Positions 1-6,204 of a stretch of 9,072 nt of DNA are shown here, piece after piece. Origin of the DNA: an uncultured Erysipelotrichaceae bacterium (GTDB taxonomy: Bacteria > Bacillota_I > Bacilli_A > Erysipelotrichales > Erysipelotrichaceae); NCBI GenBank assembly GCA_937893115.1, contig CALBGK010000202.1, positions 1-9,072 of the forward strand, given 5' to 3'. The translations under genes and the position numbers were made by a program. Within the stretch, counting starts at the first letter, position 1, and the number at the start of each line of letters is the position of its first letter. The notes beneath the pieces were generated by a model. That model saw only the letters and a list, made by a program, of their open reading frames with translations, did no database searches and was not told the DNA's origin.

Positions 1-1
1 G

Positions 2-2320
2 ACTCTTATTGCCAATATCTTGGTTGTAGTGCTACTAGTTATGGCGATGCGTTATGCAGGCTTAGAAAATAGATTGTTCTATAGTGTCTTTGGTATTGTC
101 GTTTGTTTATTAGTTATTGTCGATATTATCTTCTTTGTAGGATTTAATCATCGTGACCATATCCTTAAGATTGTAACTTGTGTATTTGCCGCTATTCTAG
201 TATTAGGTGGCAGTGTGGGCTCTTATTATATATATAGAGTTAATAGTGCGGTAGATAATTTAGTAAATGTTCAAGATGGTGAAACTTATGAAACTATCAG
301 AGTTACTATCGCAACATATAAAAATACTTCAATCACTGATATCGACGACTTAAACGGAAAGACAGTTGGTAGTTTGAGTGCTGCTGGCGTCAGTGCAGCG
401 AGTGTCGGCCAAGATTACTTAACTGAGAATGGTGTTGAACCTACTTATAAGACTTATAATATGACTACTGACTTATATCAGGCTTTAGTTGAAGGTGAAA
501 TCGATGCTGCTATTTTTCCTAATACTTATCGTTCGCAATTAACAAGTACTGATGCAGCTTTTGAAACATATTTGAGTGATACTACTGATATGATTAGTTT
601 TGAAAAAGATGTAGTGACATCTGACTCTGTTACATCGAATATTGATATTTCGGTAGAAGCCTTCAATATCTTATTGATCGGTTATGCTCCAGAAGCAGGC
701 GGTGGCGGATTAACTGATACTATTATCGTTGCTTCTGTCAATCCTAAGACAATGCAAGCTACCTTAGTATCTATTCCTCGTGATAGTTATGTGCCTATTT
801 CTTGTTACAACAACGCTCGCAGTAAGATTAATGATGCTGGTGCTGCTAGCAGATCTTGTTTGATGGAAACTGTTGGCAACTTATTAGATATCAATATTGA
901 TTTTTATATGGAAGTTAATTTCCAAGGTCTAGTAGATATTGTTGATGCCCTAGGTGGTATCTATATCAATTCGCCGGTTGAATTCGTTGGTCAAAGTTCT
1001 TCATCAAGCCGTGGTGAAATGAATGTTTGGGTACCAGCTGGTGAAATACTAGCCAATGGCGAACAGGCCCTAGCCTTCGCTAGAGAAAGACACGCTATGC
1101 CTAATGGTGACTTCGACCGTCAGATTCACCAACAAGAAGTAATCCAAGAAATTGTTAGAAAGTTCATGGATTTAAGTGATATCAGCCAAGCTCTGGCAGT
1201 TATGGATGCCGCTGGCGAAAACTTTGAAACTAACTTGAGTGTCAACCAATTAACTAGTATCTTTAACTATTTATTGACTGCTCCTAACTATAGTGGCTTG
1301 CCTCAATTCAATATCTTAGATATTAGAAGCTCAAGATTGACTGGTTATGATAGATGGTTCTATAGCTATTCTATGCGTTTGCCATTATGGAGTTACTATT
1401 TGTGGGAAGGTTCAATTACTGACAATGTTGAATTATTAAATGAGACATTAGGTATCTATGATTCATATGATGACCAACCAGGAATATTCTCATTCTTCGT
1501 CGAGTATCCATATGACAGAGGACTGTTATATCAAGAATACTATGATGAAGAGATGATACCGGAAGATATGCCTCCATATTATCCAAATTTAACAAATATG
1601 ACATATGAGGAAGCTATGGCATGGGCAGATGCAAATGGTGTAACTTTAAATGTAACATTCATCAATGAAGGTGAAGATGGATATGATCCAAATGCAGTTG
1701 GTAGTGTTATTTCACAATATCCTGCTTATGGACAACTGGTTGAAGATTTCCCTAGTGGAAGTATTACAGTAATCGGTAATCCATTAAGTGAAGAAGATAA
1801 AGTTCCAAACTTTGTTGGTAAGAGCATTTATGAAGTATATGACTGGGCTAATAACAATGGCTACAGTGTCAATGCAACTGTACAGGCAAACTCTGATGAG
1901 TCATTGGCTGGCCAAGTAATTAGTCAAAGTATCCAAGCAGGTACTGATAAGTCACTACATAGCTCTATTGATGTGACATATTATGAGATACCTACTATTT
2001 CAACTTCTGAACTAGATGGTGGTATCGGTGTATGGACTACAAGTGAGATTAGTTCATGGATGTCTAGAATGGGTATTACAACTAGCCCACAATATACATA
2101 TGTTGAGACTAGTGATTATGCGGAAGGAACATTAATCAGATATTCAATGAATACTGATAAGGCTACAAGAAACACGACATTTACTTTCGTCTTAGCTACG
2201 GCTCCTACTACAACACCTACACCTACACCTACTCCAACTCCTACGCCTACACCAACACCAACTCCGACACCTACACCTACTTCGACTCCACCAAGCAGTG
2301 AATCTAGTGGTGAGGAATAA
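2..2320 (+). CDS. LCP (LytR-CpsA-Psr) family cell-wall polymer ligase with PASTA-like repeats, 5' end missing
   Basis: The reading frame is open to the window edge, so the true start lies upstream. TTG at 20 is only the first possible start inside the window; residue numbers count from it. Membrane segments lie at about 1-12, 22-42 and 49-72. Residues 90-205 resemble half of a solute-binding protein (DLNGKTVGSL at 110-119, then EGEIDAAIF). The LCP domain runs about 214-385, with FNILLIG, TDT (D233), SIPRDSYV (R254, D255), ARERH (R355, R357) and FDRQ (R367). PASTA-like repeats occupy about 519-587 and 594-656, with a weaker third at 658-727. Eleven Thr-Pro pairs precede an acidic end. LCP proteins transfer undecaprenyl-linked glycopolymers to peptidoglycan outside the membrane. 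LCP assignment is firm; the solute-binding-like part is inferred from motif and composition. No LPXTG motif is present. A terminator follows the stop codon. Confidence 0.9.
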   Translation, partial: TLIANILVVVLLVMAMRYAGLENRLFYSVFGIVVCLLVIVDIIFFVGFNHRDHILKIVTCVFAAILVLGGSVGSYYIYRVNSAVDNLVNVQDGETYETIRVTIATYKNTSITDIDDLNGKTVGSLSAAGVSAASVGQDYLTENGVEPTYKTYNMTTDLYQALVEGEIDAAIFPNTYRSQLTSTDAAFETYLSDTTDMISFEKDVVTSDSVTSNIDISVEAFNILLIGYAPEAGGGGLTDTIIVASVNPKTMQATLVSIPRDSYVPISCYNNARSKINDAGAASRSCLMETVGNLLDINIDFYMEVNFQGLVDIVDALGGIYINSPVEFVGQSSSSSRGEMNVWVPAGEILANGEQALAFARERHAMPNGDFDRQIHQQEVIQEIVRKFMDLSDISQALAVMDAAGENFETNLSVNQLTSIFNYLLTAPNYSGLPQFNILDIRSSRLTGYDRWFYSYSMRLPLWSYYLWEGSITDNVELLNETLGIYDSYDDQPGIFSFFVEYPYDRGLLYQEYYDEEMIPEDMPPYYPNLTNMTYEEAMAWADANGVTLNVTFINEGEDGYDPNAVGSVISQYPAYGQLVEDFPSGSITVIGNPLSEEDKVPNFVGKSIYEVYDWANNNGYSVNATVQANSDESLAGQVISQSIQAGTDKSLHSSIDVTYYEIPTISTSELDGGIGVWTTSEISSWMSRMGITTSPQYTYVETSDYAEGTLIRYSMNTDKATRNTTFTFVLATAPTTTPTPTPTPTPTPTPTPTPTPTPTSTPPSSESSGEE
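2213..2278 (+). repeat. Thr-Pro dipeptide repeat tract (11 units of 6 bp)
   Basis: This tract encodes eleven consecutive Thr-Pro pairs at the C-terminal end of the LCP protein. Third codon positions vary (ACA, ACT and ACG; CCT, CCA and CCG). It is therefore not a pure hexanucleotide repeat, which suggests the amino-acid pattern is kept by selection. Such tracts commonly act as extended spacers in the cell wall. Confidence 0.9.
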
Positions 2321-2338
2321 GTGAAATATTAAAACATT

Positions 2339-2370
2339 AGGCTCCAAAGCAATAAGCTAGGAGCCTTTTA
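2339..2370 (+). terminator. Intrinsic terminator after the LCP gene
   Basis: A 7-bp perfect stem pairs AGGCTCC (2339-2345) with GGAGCCT (2360-2366) and is followed by a short T-rich run. It lies 18 bp after the LCP stop codon and separates that gene from the Nudix gene. Confidence 0.8.
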
Positions 2371-2382
2371 TAATGCTATAAT
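2369..2382 (+). promoter_or_regulatory. Probable sigma-A promoter (-10 region) for the Nudix gene
   Basis: Two TATAAT hexamers sit at 2369-2374 and 2377-2382. The second is part of an extended -10 (TGCTATAAT, TG at 2374-2375), which can replace a good -35; no clear TTGACA lies at the right distance. Transcription would start near 2389, giving a short leader with AGAAAGGA just before ATG 2413. It overlaps the end of the preceding terminator. Confidence 0.6.
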
Positions 2383-2412
2383 TAGTTTCCGATTCATTAG
2401 AAAGGAATAAAA

Positions 2413-2940
2413 ATGTTTGAAGAATTATTGATTGAATTAAAAGACAGCCAATGGCCCTTAGAATATATCGACCATGACAGAAACATTGTGCGTGCGATTG
2501 TGATCGATGCTGATAATGCATTTTATTTTGTGCGAGCAGAAAGAGACGATGAGTTTGGTAGAGCTAGTTTAATTGAAACTTCTGGTGGTGGAGTTGAAAG
2601 AGGCGAAGATTTAATTTCTGCTTTAAAAAGGGAACTGAATGAAGAATTGGGAGCTGAAGCAGATATCATATGCAAAATAGGAGTAGTTAGTGATTATTAC
2701 AATTTGATTCATAGACATAATATTAATAACTACTATCTTTGTAAGGCAAAATCTTTTAATGAAAGGCATCTTACTAAACAAGAGGAAGAAGAATATCACT
2801 TATCAACAATAAAACTTTCATATGAAGAAGCTCTTGAAGAATATAATTATCGATCAAACACTAGACTTGGAAGATTGATTGCTAATCGTGAAATTCCTAT
2901 ATTAATGCAAGCTAAAAGAATACTAGATAAAATTAATTAA
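2413..2940 (+). CDS. Nudix hydrolase
   Basis: The 175-residue protein carries a perfect Nudix box (GX5EX7REUXEEXGU): G59, E65, R73, E74, E77, E78 and G80. The glutamates bind Mg2+ for hydrolysis of a nucleoside diphosphate linked to another group. Upstream residues 24-42 form the expected first strands, and an aromatic segment (NNYYLC, 105-110) follows the box. The length fits a single-domain Nudix enzyme, probably cytosolic. The substrate cannot be read from the sequence; NDP-sugars, ADP-ribose or damaged nucleotides are all possible. ATG 2413 is supported by AGAAAGGA at 2400-2407. The gene appears to be a single-gene unit with its own promoter. No strong terminator follows directly; the hairpin at 3153-3181 may stop it weakly. 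Confidence 0.9.
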   Translation: MFEELLIELKDSQWPLEYIDHDRNIVRAIVIDADNAFYFVRAERDDEFGRASLIETSGGGVERGEDLISALKRELNEELGAEADIICKIGVVSDYYNLIHRHNINNYYLCKAKSFNERHLTKQEEEEYHLSTIKLSYEEALEEYNYRSNTRLGRLIANREIPILMQAKRILDKIN

Positions 2941-3146
2941 CTAAATATAAATATTTAATAATTAGGTTTCTCCGTTTCTGAGTTAAATAATAGTTTAGGA
3001 TGGGACTTTTAAATGTGGATAATGATAATTTAGTAAAAACAAATTTAAGAGGTTTATAAAGCACATTTAAAAGTTAAATTAAATTCCGCAGATTATCAAT
3101 TTAGATGAAATTCGTTGAAGTAAATATAATTTTATTAGAATATAAG
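2941..3146. other. AT-rich intergenic region without a recognisable gene
   Basis: No ORF with coding character, good ribosome binding site or RNA gene was found on either strand. The notable contents are the 13-bp inverted repeat at 3005-3074 and a DnaA-box-like 9-mer, TGTGGATAA, at 3014-3022 (the complement of TTATCCACA). It could be a decayed element or an undescribed RNA, but nothing here proves either. Confidence 0.6.
3005..3074. repeat. 13-bp perfect inverted repeat with 44-bp spacer
   Basis: ACTTTTAAATGTG at 3005-3017 is perfectly complementary to CACATTTAAAAGT at 3062-3074. The arms are AT-rich and no T-run follows, so this is not a standard terminator. It could form the base of a long hairpin or be a remnant of mobile element ends. 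Confidence 0.75.
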
Positions 3147-3181
3147 AACAAAAAAGGATTGAATATTTGAATCAATCCTTT
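3147..3181 (-). terminator. Intrinsic terminator of the MATE gene
   Basis: A 10-bp stem pairs AAAGGATTGA (3153-3162) with TCAATCCTTT (3172-3181). Read on the - strand it is followed by a run of T (complement of the A-run at 3150-3155), as expected 20 bp after the exporter's stop codon. On the + strand only three T follow, so any effect on the Nudix transcript would be weak. Confidence 0.85.
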
Positions 3182-3200
3182 GAAGTATAAGATATATTAT

Positions 3201-4538
3201 TTAGAGCACAGTCTTTTGATTTTCTAATGTCTTAGTATACTTAATAATCATTATGATGATATAGATGGATACAATTAGTTCAGTTACTGGCATAGTTAAC
3301 CATAGTGCTTTTGGCAATATCATGGGTAGTAAATATAATGCTAAGCTACTGATCATTACACCTCTAGAAACAGAGACAATGAAGGAAATCTTCGGTTTCA
3401 TCAAGGCTTGGAAGTAATAAGTAGAAAATATATTGAGTGGCAGTAATAAGAAAGATAAGCCATAAGTTCTTATGATACTAGGTGCAATATTAAGTATTGT
3501 ATCAGTTGGTGTCATAAAGATGCGGACAAAGACTTCAGGGAATAATTCAACTAGTAATAGCCATAATAGGCCAAAGGCAAATGATGTCATCAGGGAATAT
3601 TTTAAAGTCTCTTTAATTCTATCCATCTTACGAGCTCCATAGTTGCTGGAGATGATAGGTTGAGCAGCTTGACCAATACTGTAGGCGAAACAAGTGACAA
3701 TGGTTGATATGTTGATGATGATGGCATAGATAGATAATTCATTGGTTGAGAAGTAGACAAGAATCTGTCGATTAAACAACATCGTTAAGATGCCCATCGC
3801 CACATCGACAAAGAAGGTTGAAAAGCCAGTTATACAAATCTTGCCGATGAGATTAGGAAGCCTATCTGTATGAACAACTTTAATAGTATTCTTATCGCTT
3901 CTAAAATGGGTCAGCAACATTATTAGAGTGATCATTGAACCGATAGCTGTCGCAAGACCTGCACCAAAAATACCCATGTCTAATGTGAAGACAAAGAAGT
4001 AATCACCAAAGATATTAAAGATACCGCCGTATAATACAGCCTTAGTAGCTAGAGCAGGATTGTTGTCATTACGCAAGTAAGCTGACAAGAATTGATTGAT
4101 GAGAAAACTTGGTGCGACAAACTTAATTGGTAATATGTACTCCTTAGCTAAGGGTAGTAGTGTTTCTTCGGCACCAAAGAGGATTAATAAGGGTCCATCG
4201 AAGAAAGTTACAAGTATCCAGACGATGACTGATAAGATGATGGTACCGATAAGAGAAGCAGTAAAGTATTGATTGGCTCTATCCTTATTGTTGTATGAAG
4301 AACCACGTATAGTTGAAAATAAGACAGAACCACCTATACCCATTAATAGACCTAAGCTATAGATAATGTTCCATATAGGACTCACAACAGCTAAAGCGGC
4401 TGTACCATCAGGGCCCTGATATTGGCCAACCATAGCCATGTCTGCTATGCTGTAGATGGACGAGATTAAAACACTACCAAAGGCAGCAGATAGATACTTA
4501 AAGTACATCGGTTTGATTTCACTAGTAAGAAAATTCAT
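3201..4538 (-). CDS. MATE family efflux transporter, MepA-like
   Basis: This 445-residue integral membrane protein has the usual length and roughly twelve-helix pattern of MATE exporters, which move cationic compounds out using Na+ or H+ gradients. Family signs are the N-terminal SIADMAMVGQY with GPDGTAALAVVSP, the loop QFLSAYLRNDNNP, and in the second half YSIGQAAQPIISSNYGA. This pattern fits the MepA-like branch. A TTG at 4541 is in frame, but ATG 4538 is the better start: AGGGGG at 4550-4545 lies 6 nt upstream of it. The gene stands alone, with a terminator after its stop. A strong promoter and a roughly 125-nt structured leader ending in an intrinsic terminator precede it, so expression is probably ligand-controlled. 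The substrate is not shown by the protein sequence; guanidinium compounds are suggested only by the leader. Confidence 0.93.
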   Translation of the reverse strand: MNFLTSEIKPMYFKYLSAAFGSVLISSIYSIADMAMVGQYQGPDGTAALAVVSPIWNIIYSLGLLMGIGGSVLFSTIRGSSYNNKDRANQYFTASLIGTIILSVIVWILVTFFDGPLLILFGAEETLLPLAKEYILPIKFVAPSFLINQFLSAYLRNDNNPALATKAVLYGGIFNIFGDYFFVFTLDMGIFGAGLATAIGSMITLIMLLTHFRSDKNTIKVVHTDRLPNLIGKICITGFSTFFVDVAMGILTMLFNRQILVYFSTNELSIYAIIINISTIVTCFAYSIGQAAQPIISSNYGARKMDRIKETLKYSLMTSFAFGLLWLLLVELFPEVFVRIFMTPTDTILNIAPSIIRTYGLSFLLLPLNIFSTYYFQALMKPKISFIVSVSRGVMISSLALYLLPMILPKALWLTMPVTELIVSIYIIIMIIKYTKTLENQKTVL

Positions 4539-4576
4539 CAAATACCCCCTATAGTTTAAGAAATTGCCTTGTTCCT

Positions 4577-4627
4577 AAAATAAAAGCCGGGTAAAGTTCA
4601 GGTATTTCAACCTGTGCCTTATCCAGC
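4577..4627 (-). terminator. Leader (attenuator) terminator upstream of the MATE gene
   Basis: A long hairpin pairs GCTGG (4627-4623) with CCGGC (4590-4586), TAAGG with CTTTA, and CAGGT (4614-4610) with ACCTG (4603-4599), closing a TGAAAT loop. Small symmetric internal loops interrupt it. TTTTATTTT follows at once (4585-4577). It lies between promoter and start codon of the exporter, which marks it as conditional. Confidence 0.85.
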
Positions 4628-4664
4628 TCGTCATTTCAGTGAATGATTTGCCCTCCGAGCAAGC
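4577..4664 (-). ncRNA. Structured leader with terminator; candidate guanidine-IV (mepA motif) riboswitch
   Basis: On the - strand transcript, GCTCG (4660-4656) can pair with CGAGC (4630-4626). This encloses GAGGGCAAA and a small hairpin (TCATT 4646-4642 with AATGA 4635-4631). The 3' arm shares two bases with the start of the following terminator stem, so the two folds compete, as in transcription-controlling riboswitches. The UUCA at 4643-4640 and the UGAA in the terminator loop are complementary and could form a short loop-loop contact. The position before a MepA-like MATE gene matches the known guanidine-IV (mepA) class. That identity rests on context and architecture, not on a verified consensus match. 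A cis-acting attenuator is well supported; the ligand is not. Confidence 0.6.
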
Positions 4665-4671
4665 AAAACCC

Positions 4672-4699
4672 ATTATAACAGAGCTAAATTTGTTGTCAA
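4672..4699 (-). promoter_or_regulatory. Sigma-A promoter of the MATE gene
   Basis: A perfect TTGACA (4699-4694) and perfect TATAAT (4677-4672) are separated by 16 bp. Transcription would begin near 4664, giving a leader of about 125 nt before ATG 4538. The palindrome TTGTTG-T-CAACAA (4690-4702) overlaps the -35 box and could be an operator. Confidence 0.9.
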
Positions 4700-4703
4700 C
4701 AAC

Positions 4704-4732
4704 TAGATATAAACATCAATTATAAATATAAT
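4704..4732 (+). promoter_or_regulatory. Probable sigma-A promoter of the pduL-DUF4282 operon
   Basis: TAGATA (4704-4709, four of six matches to TTGACA) and a perfect TATAAT (4727-4732) are separated by 17 bp. It points away from the MATE promoter, whose -35 begins only 4 bp away, so a single regulator could cover both. AGGAGG at 4747-4752 follows as ribosome binding site. Confidence 0.65.
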
Positions 4733-4759
4733 AGAGGTGAAAAGCTAGGAGGAAATAAA

Positions 4760-5322
4760 ATGGATAAATTTATCGTTGAAGTCTCTGCTCGACATGTTCA
4801 AAAGAAGACTTAGAAGTATTATTTGGTGAGGGACATGAATTGACACCTAAGAAATATTTGTCACAACCAGGTCAATACGCTTGCGAAGAAAAGGTTACTA
4901 TCGTTGGACCTAAAGGTGAATTAAAAGCATCTATCTTAGGGCCAGTTAGAAAGGCTAGCCAAGTGGAAGTATCGCTTACTGATGCTCGTAGCTTAGGTGT
5001 TGTAGCACTAATTCGTGAGTCAGGTGATATTGAAGGTACTAATGGCATTAAATTAGTAGGACCTTGTGGTGAAGTTGAACTTAGCAAGGGTGTCATCGCT
5101 GCTAAAAGACATATTCATATGACTAGTGCCGATGCTGAAAAGTATGGTGTTAAAAATGGTGAGATAGTAGCTGTCAATGTTGAAACAGATAATCGTTCAC
5201 TAGTATTTAAAGATACAGTGATCAGAGTATCTGATTCGTTCTCTTTAGCTATGCATATTGATACTGACGAAGCTAATGCAGCAGGTATCGTTGGCAGTGC
5301 TCAAGGAGAAATAGTTAAATAA
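4760..5322 (+). pseudogene. pduL: PduL-type phosphate acyltransferase, frameshifted by a 7-nt deletion
   Basis: PduL enzymes interconvert acyl-CoA and acyl-phosphate (acetate or propionate metabolism) with two metal ions held by histidines. ATG 4760 has a strong AGGAGG 7 bp upstream and starts MDKFIVEVSARHV, the normal PduL N-terminus. That frame stops at TAG 4811 after 17 codons. The rest continues in the -1 frame from KEDLEVLFGEGHEL to the stop at 5320-5322. Against the family pattern HVHLSKED, seven bases are missing around 4799-4801. They cover most of the second His codon plus Leu and Ser. Downstream, the RHIH motif, HIDTDEANAAG and GPKGEL are intact. No microcompartment shell genes are nearby, so this resembles the stand-alone metabolic version. 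A start at TTG 4840 would give 160 residues without the HVH metal site. The gene is probably inactive, but the downstream frame has no other damage, so the loss may be recent. Confidence 0.85.
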
Positions 5323-5342
5323 CAATTAGGAGGTTTATTGCG

Positions 5343-5990
5343 ATGAATCATAATTTTTATTACGGAAGAATAGTTTTAGATAGTGCGTGGACATTTATAG
5401 CTGCACTTATTATTGCCATCATTCTGATGATCACATTTTTATCCAAGGGAAATAGAGATAAGTATCACGGTTTTCTAAAGGGATTTTATGATTTTCTGAA
5501 TTTTCGTAAACTGACAGTCAATGCTGTACTACGTTTTATTTATCTGGTTATTGCCATTACCGGAGCATTAACTTTTGTCTTCTCAATGTTCTCTAATGGT
5601 ATAGGAGGCTTCTTTGTCGGCTTGTTTGCCTTTTTTGTTTATGAATTGGTATTGCGCATAACTTTTGAGTTGATCATGTTGCTTGTCATTGGAGTAACCA
5701 ATATAATCGAAATCAATGATAAGTTAAATAATAAGAAGGAAGATAGTTTTGAATTTTATGAGCCTGATACTGATAAGTATGCATCTAAGCTTTCTGTAGG
5801 TGCTGAAAAAGTTATGGATAAGATAAAGGAAAAAACCAAAGCTGATCAAGGGCTGACAGAAAAGACGGAAGAGATGAAAGAGACAGCGCCGCAGGAAGAA
5901 AAAACAGCTCCTAAGGCTAGAAAACCAAGAGCTAGAAAACCAAAGGCTGAAAATACAGAAACTGAAAAGACTGCTGAAGAAAAGGAATAA
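5343..5990 (+). CDS. DUF4282-like membrane protein with long charged C-terminal tail
   Basis: This 215-residue protein has a first membrane helix at about 15-33. A cytosolic stretch ending in FYDFLNFRKL follows, then two close hydrophobic helices (58-82 and 86-120) with the pattern YELVLRITFELIMLLV. The FLNFRKL-helix-helix-LRI-E-L arrangement resembles DUF4282 proteins, whose function is unknown. Residues 128-215 form a hydrophilic tail, first acidic (FEFYEPDTDKYAS) and then Lys/Glu/Ala-rich with the basic block KARKPRARKPKAE (191-203). Such a tail could bind nucleic acid, envelope polymers or other proteins; none is shown. ATG 5343 has AGGAGG (5328-5333) 9 bp upstream. The gene follows the pduL stop by 20 bp, so the two share a transcript that ends at the terminator 5998-6034. 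A direct functional link with pduL is not evident. Confidence 0.75.
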   Translation: MNHNFYYGRIVLDSAWTFIAALIIAIILMITFLSKGNRDKYHGFLKGFYDFLNFRKLTVNAVLRFIYLVIAITGALTFVFSMFSNGIGGFFVGLFAFFVYELVLRITFELIMLLVIGVTNIIEINDKLNNKKEDSFEFYEPDTDKYASKLSVGAEKVMDKIKEKTKADQGLTEKTEEMKETAPQEEKTAPKARKPRARKPKAENTETEKTAEEKE

Positions 5991-5997
5991 TTATTTA

Positions 5998-6034
5998 AAA
6001 AGGCAAGTTTAACCAATAGTTATGCTTGCCTTTT
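5998..6034 (+). terminator. Intrinsic terminator of the pduL-DUF4282 operon
   Basis: A 10-bp stem pairs AAAAGGCAAG (5998-6007) with CTTGCCTTTT (6025-6034). The T-run closes the stem 8 bp after the stop codon. The A-run on the other arm may also let it work on the - strand. Confidence 0.88.
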
Positions 6035-6040
6035 AATAAT

Positions 6041-6064
6041 AAAAAAACATCAGTAGTACTGATG
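6041..6064 (-). terminator. Intrinsic terminator downstream of tRNA-Ser
   Basis: CATCAG and CTGATG (6059-6064 and 6048-6053) pair around a 5-nt loop. Read on the - strand the hairpin is followed by seven T (complement of 6041-6047). It starts 13 bp after the tRNA 3' end. Confidence 0.88.
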
Positions 6065-6076
6065 CTATTTCTTTAA

Positions 6077-6167
6077 TGGCGGAAGCGGTGGGATTCGAAC
6101 CCACGTGCCGAATTAACGACAAAACGATTTCGAATCGTTCTCGTTATAACCACTTCGATACGCTTCC
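6077..6167 (-). tRNA. tRNA-Ser (anticodon CGA), CCA encoded
   Basis: Acceptor strands GGAAGCG (6167-6161) and CGCTTCC (6087-6081) pair perfectly, with discriminator G at 6080 and encoded CCA at 6079-6077. The T arm is GTGGG-TTCGAAT-CCCAC. The anticodon stem AACGA/TCGTT holds the loop TTCGAAA, giving anticodon CGA (6132-6130), which reads UCG. A long variable arm with a GTCG/CGGC stem is typical of serine tRNA. The gene lies 37 bp after the CYTH/DJ-1 stop on the same strand and may be transcribed from there or from an AT-rich promoter in the gap. The terminator at 6041-6064 ends the transcript. Confidence 0.96.
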
Positions 6168-6194
6168 ACATCTATGATATATTATCATAAATGT
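6168..6194. repeat. AT-rich imperfect palindrome between tRNA-Ser and the CYTH/DJ-1 gene
   Basis: TATGATA (6173-6179) and TATCATA (6183-6189) are perfectly complementary, flanked by ACAT and ATGT with single mismatches. No T-run follows on either side. It may be a weak hairpin separating mRNA from tRNA, or a protein site upstream of the tRNA; neither role is proven. Confidence 0.45.
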
Positions 6195-6204
6195 GCTTGT
6201 ATTT

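Noticed and set aside
1416..1604. Small - strand ORF within the LCP gene
   Set aside because: It lies antisense to a clearly conserved coding region, has no ribosome binding site and encodes nothing recognisable.
2941..3146. Remnant insertion sequence
   Set aside because: The inverted repeat and AT-rich context hint at it, but no transposase fragment or target duplication can be seen.
4539..4541. TTG as start of the MATE gene
   Set aside because: ATG 4538 is directly adjacent, is the preferred codon and is 6 nt from AGGGGG.
4577..4664. c-di-GMP-I riboswitch in the MATE leader
   Set aside because: GGGCAAA-CATTC-GAAA resembles its first half, but the GCAAAGCC and tetraloop-receptor parts are absent and the fold differs.
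4575..4673. A 32-codon leader-peptide ORF upstream of the MATE gene (- strand)
   Set aside because: Its ATG overlaps the -10 box, so it would not be in the transcript, and the frame simply runs through the structured leader and terminator.
4799..4813. Programmed -1 frameshifting in pduL
   Set aside because: No canonical slippery heptamer or downstream stimulatory structure is evident, and the shifted product would still lack the second histidine and two further residues.
4872..5096. Small - strand ORF within pduL
   Set aside because: It is an antisense shadow of well-conserved PduL sequence, with no start signals.
4840..5322. A complete short gene starting at TTG 4840
   Set aside because: Family-typical N-terminal residues with a strong ribosome site lie upstream in another frame, so the frameshifted pduL reading is better supported.
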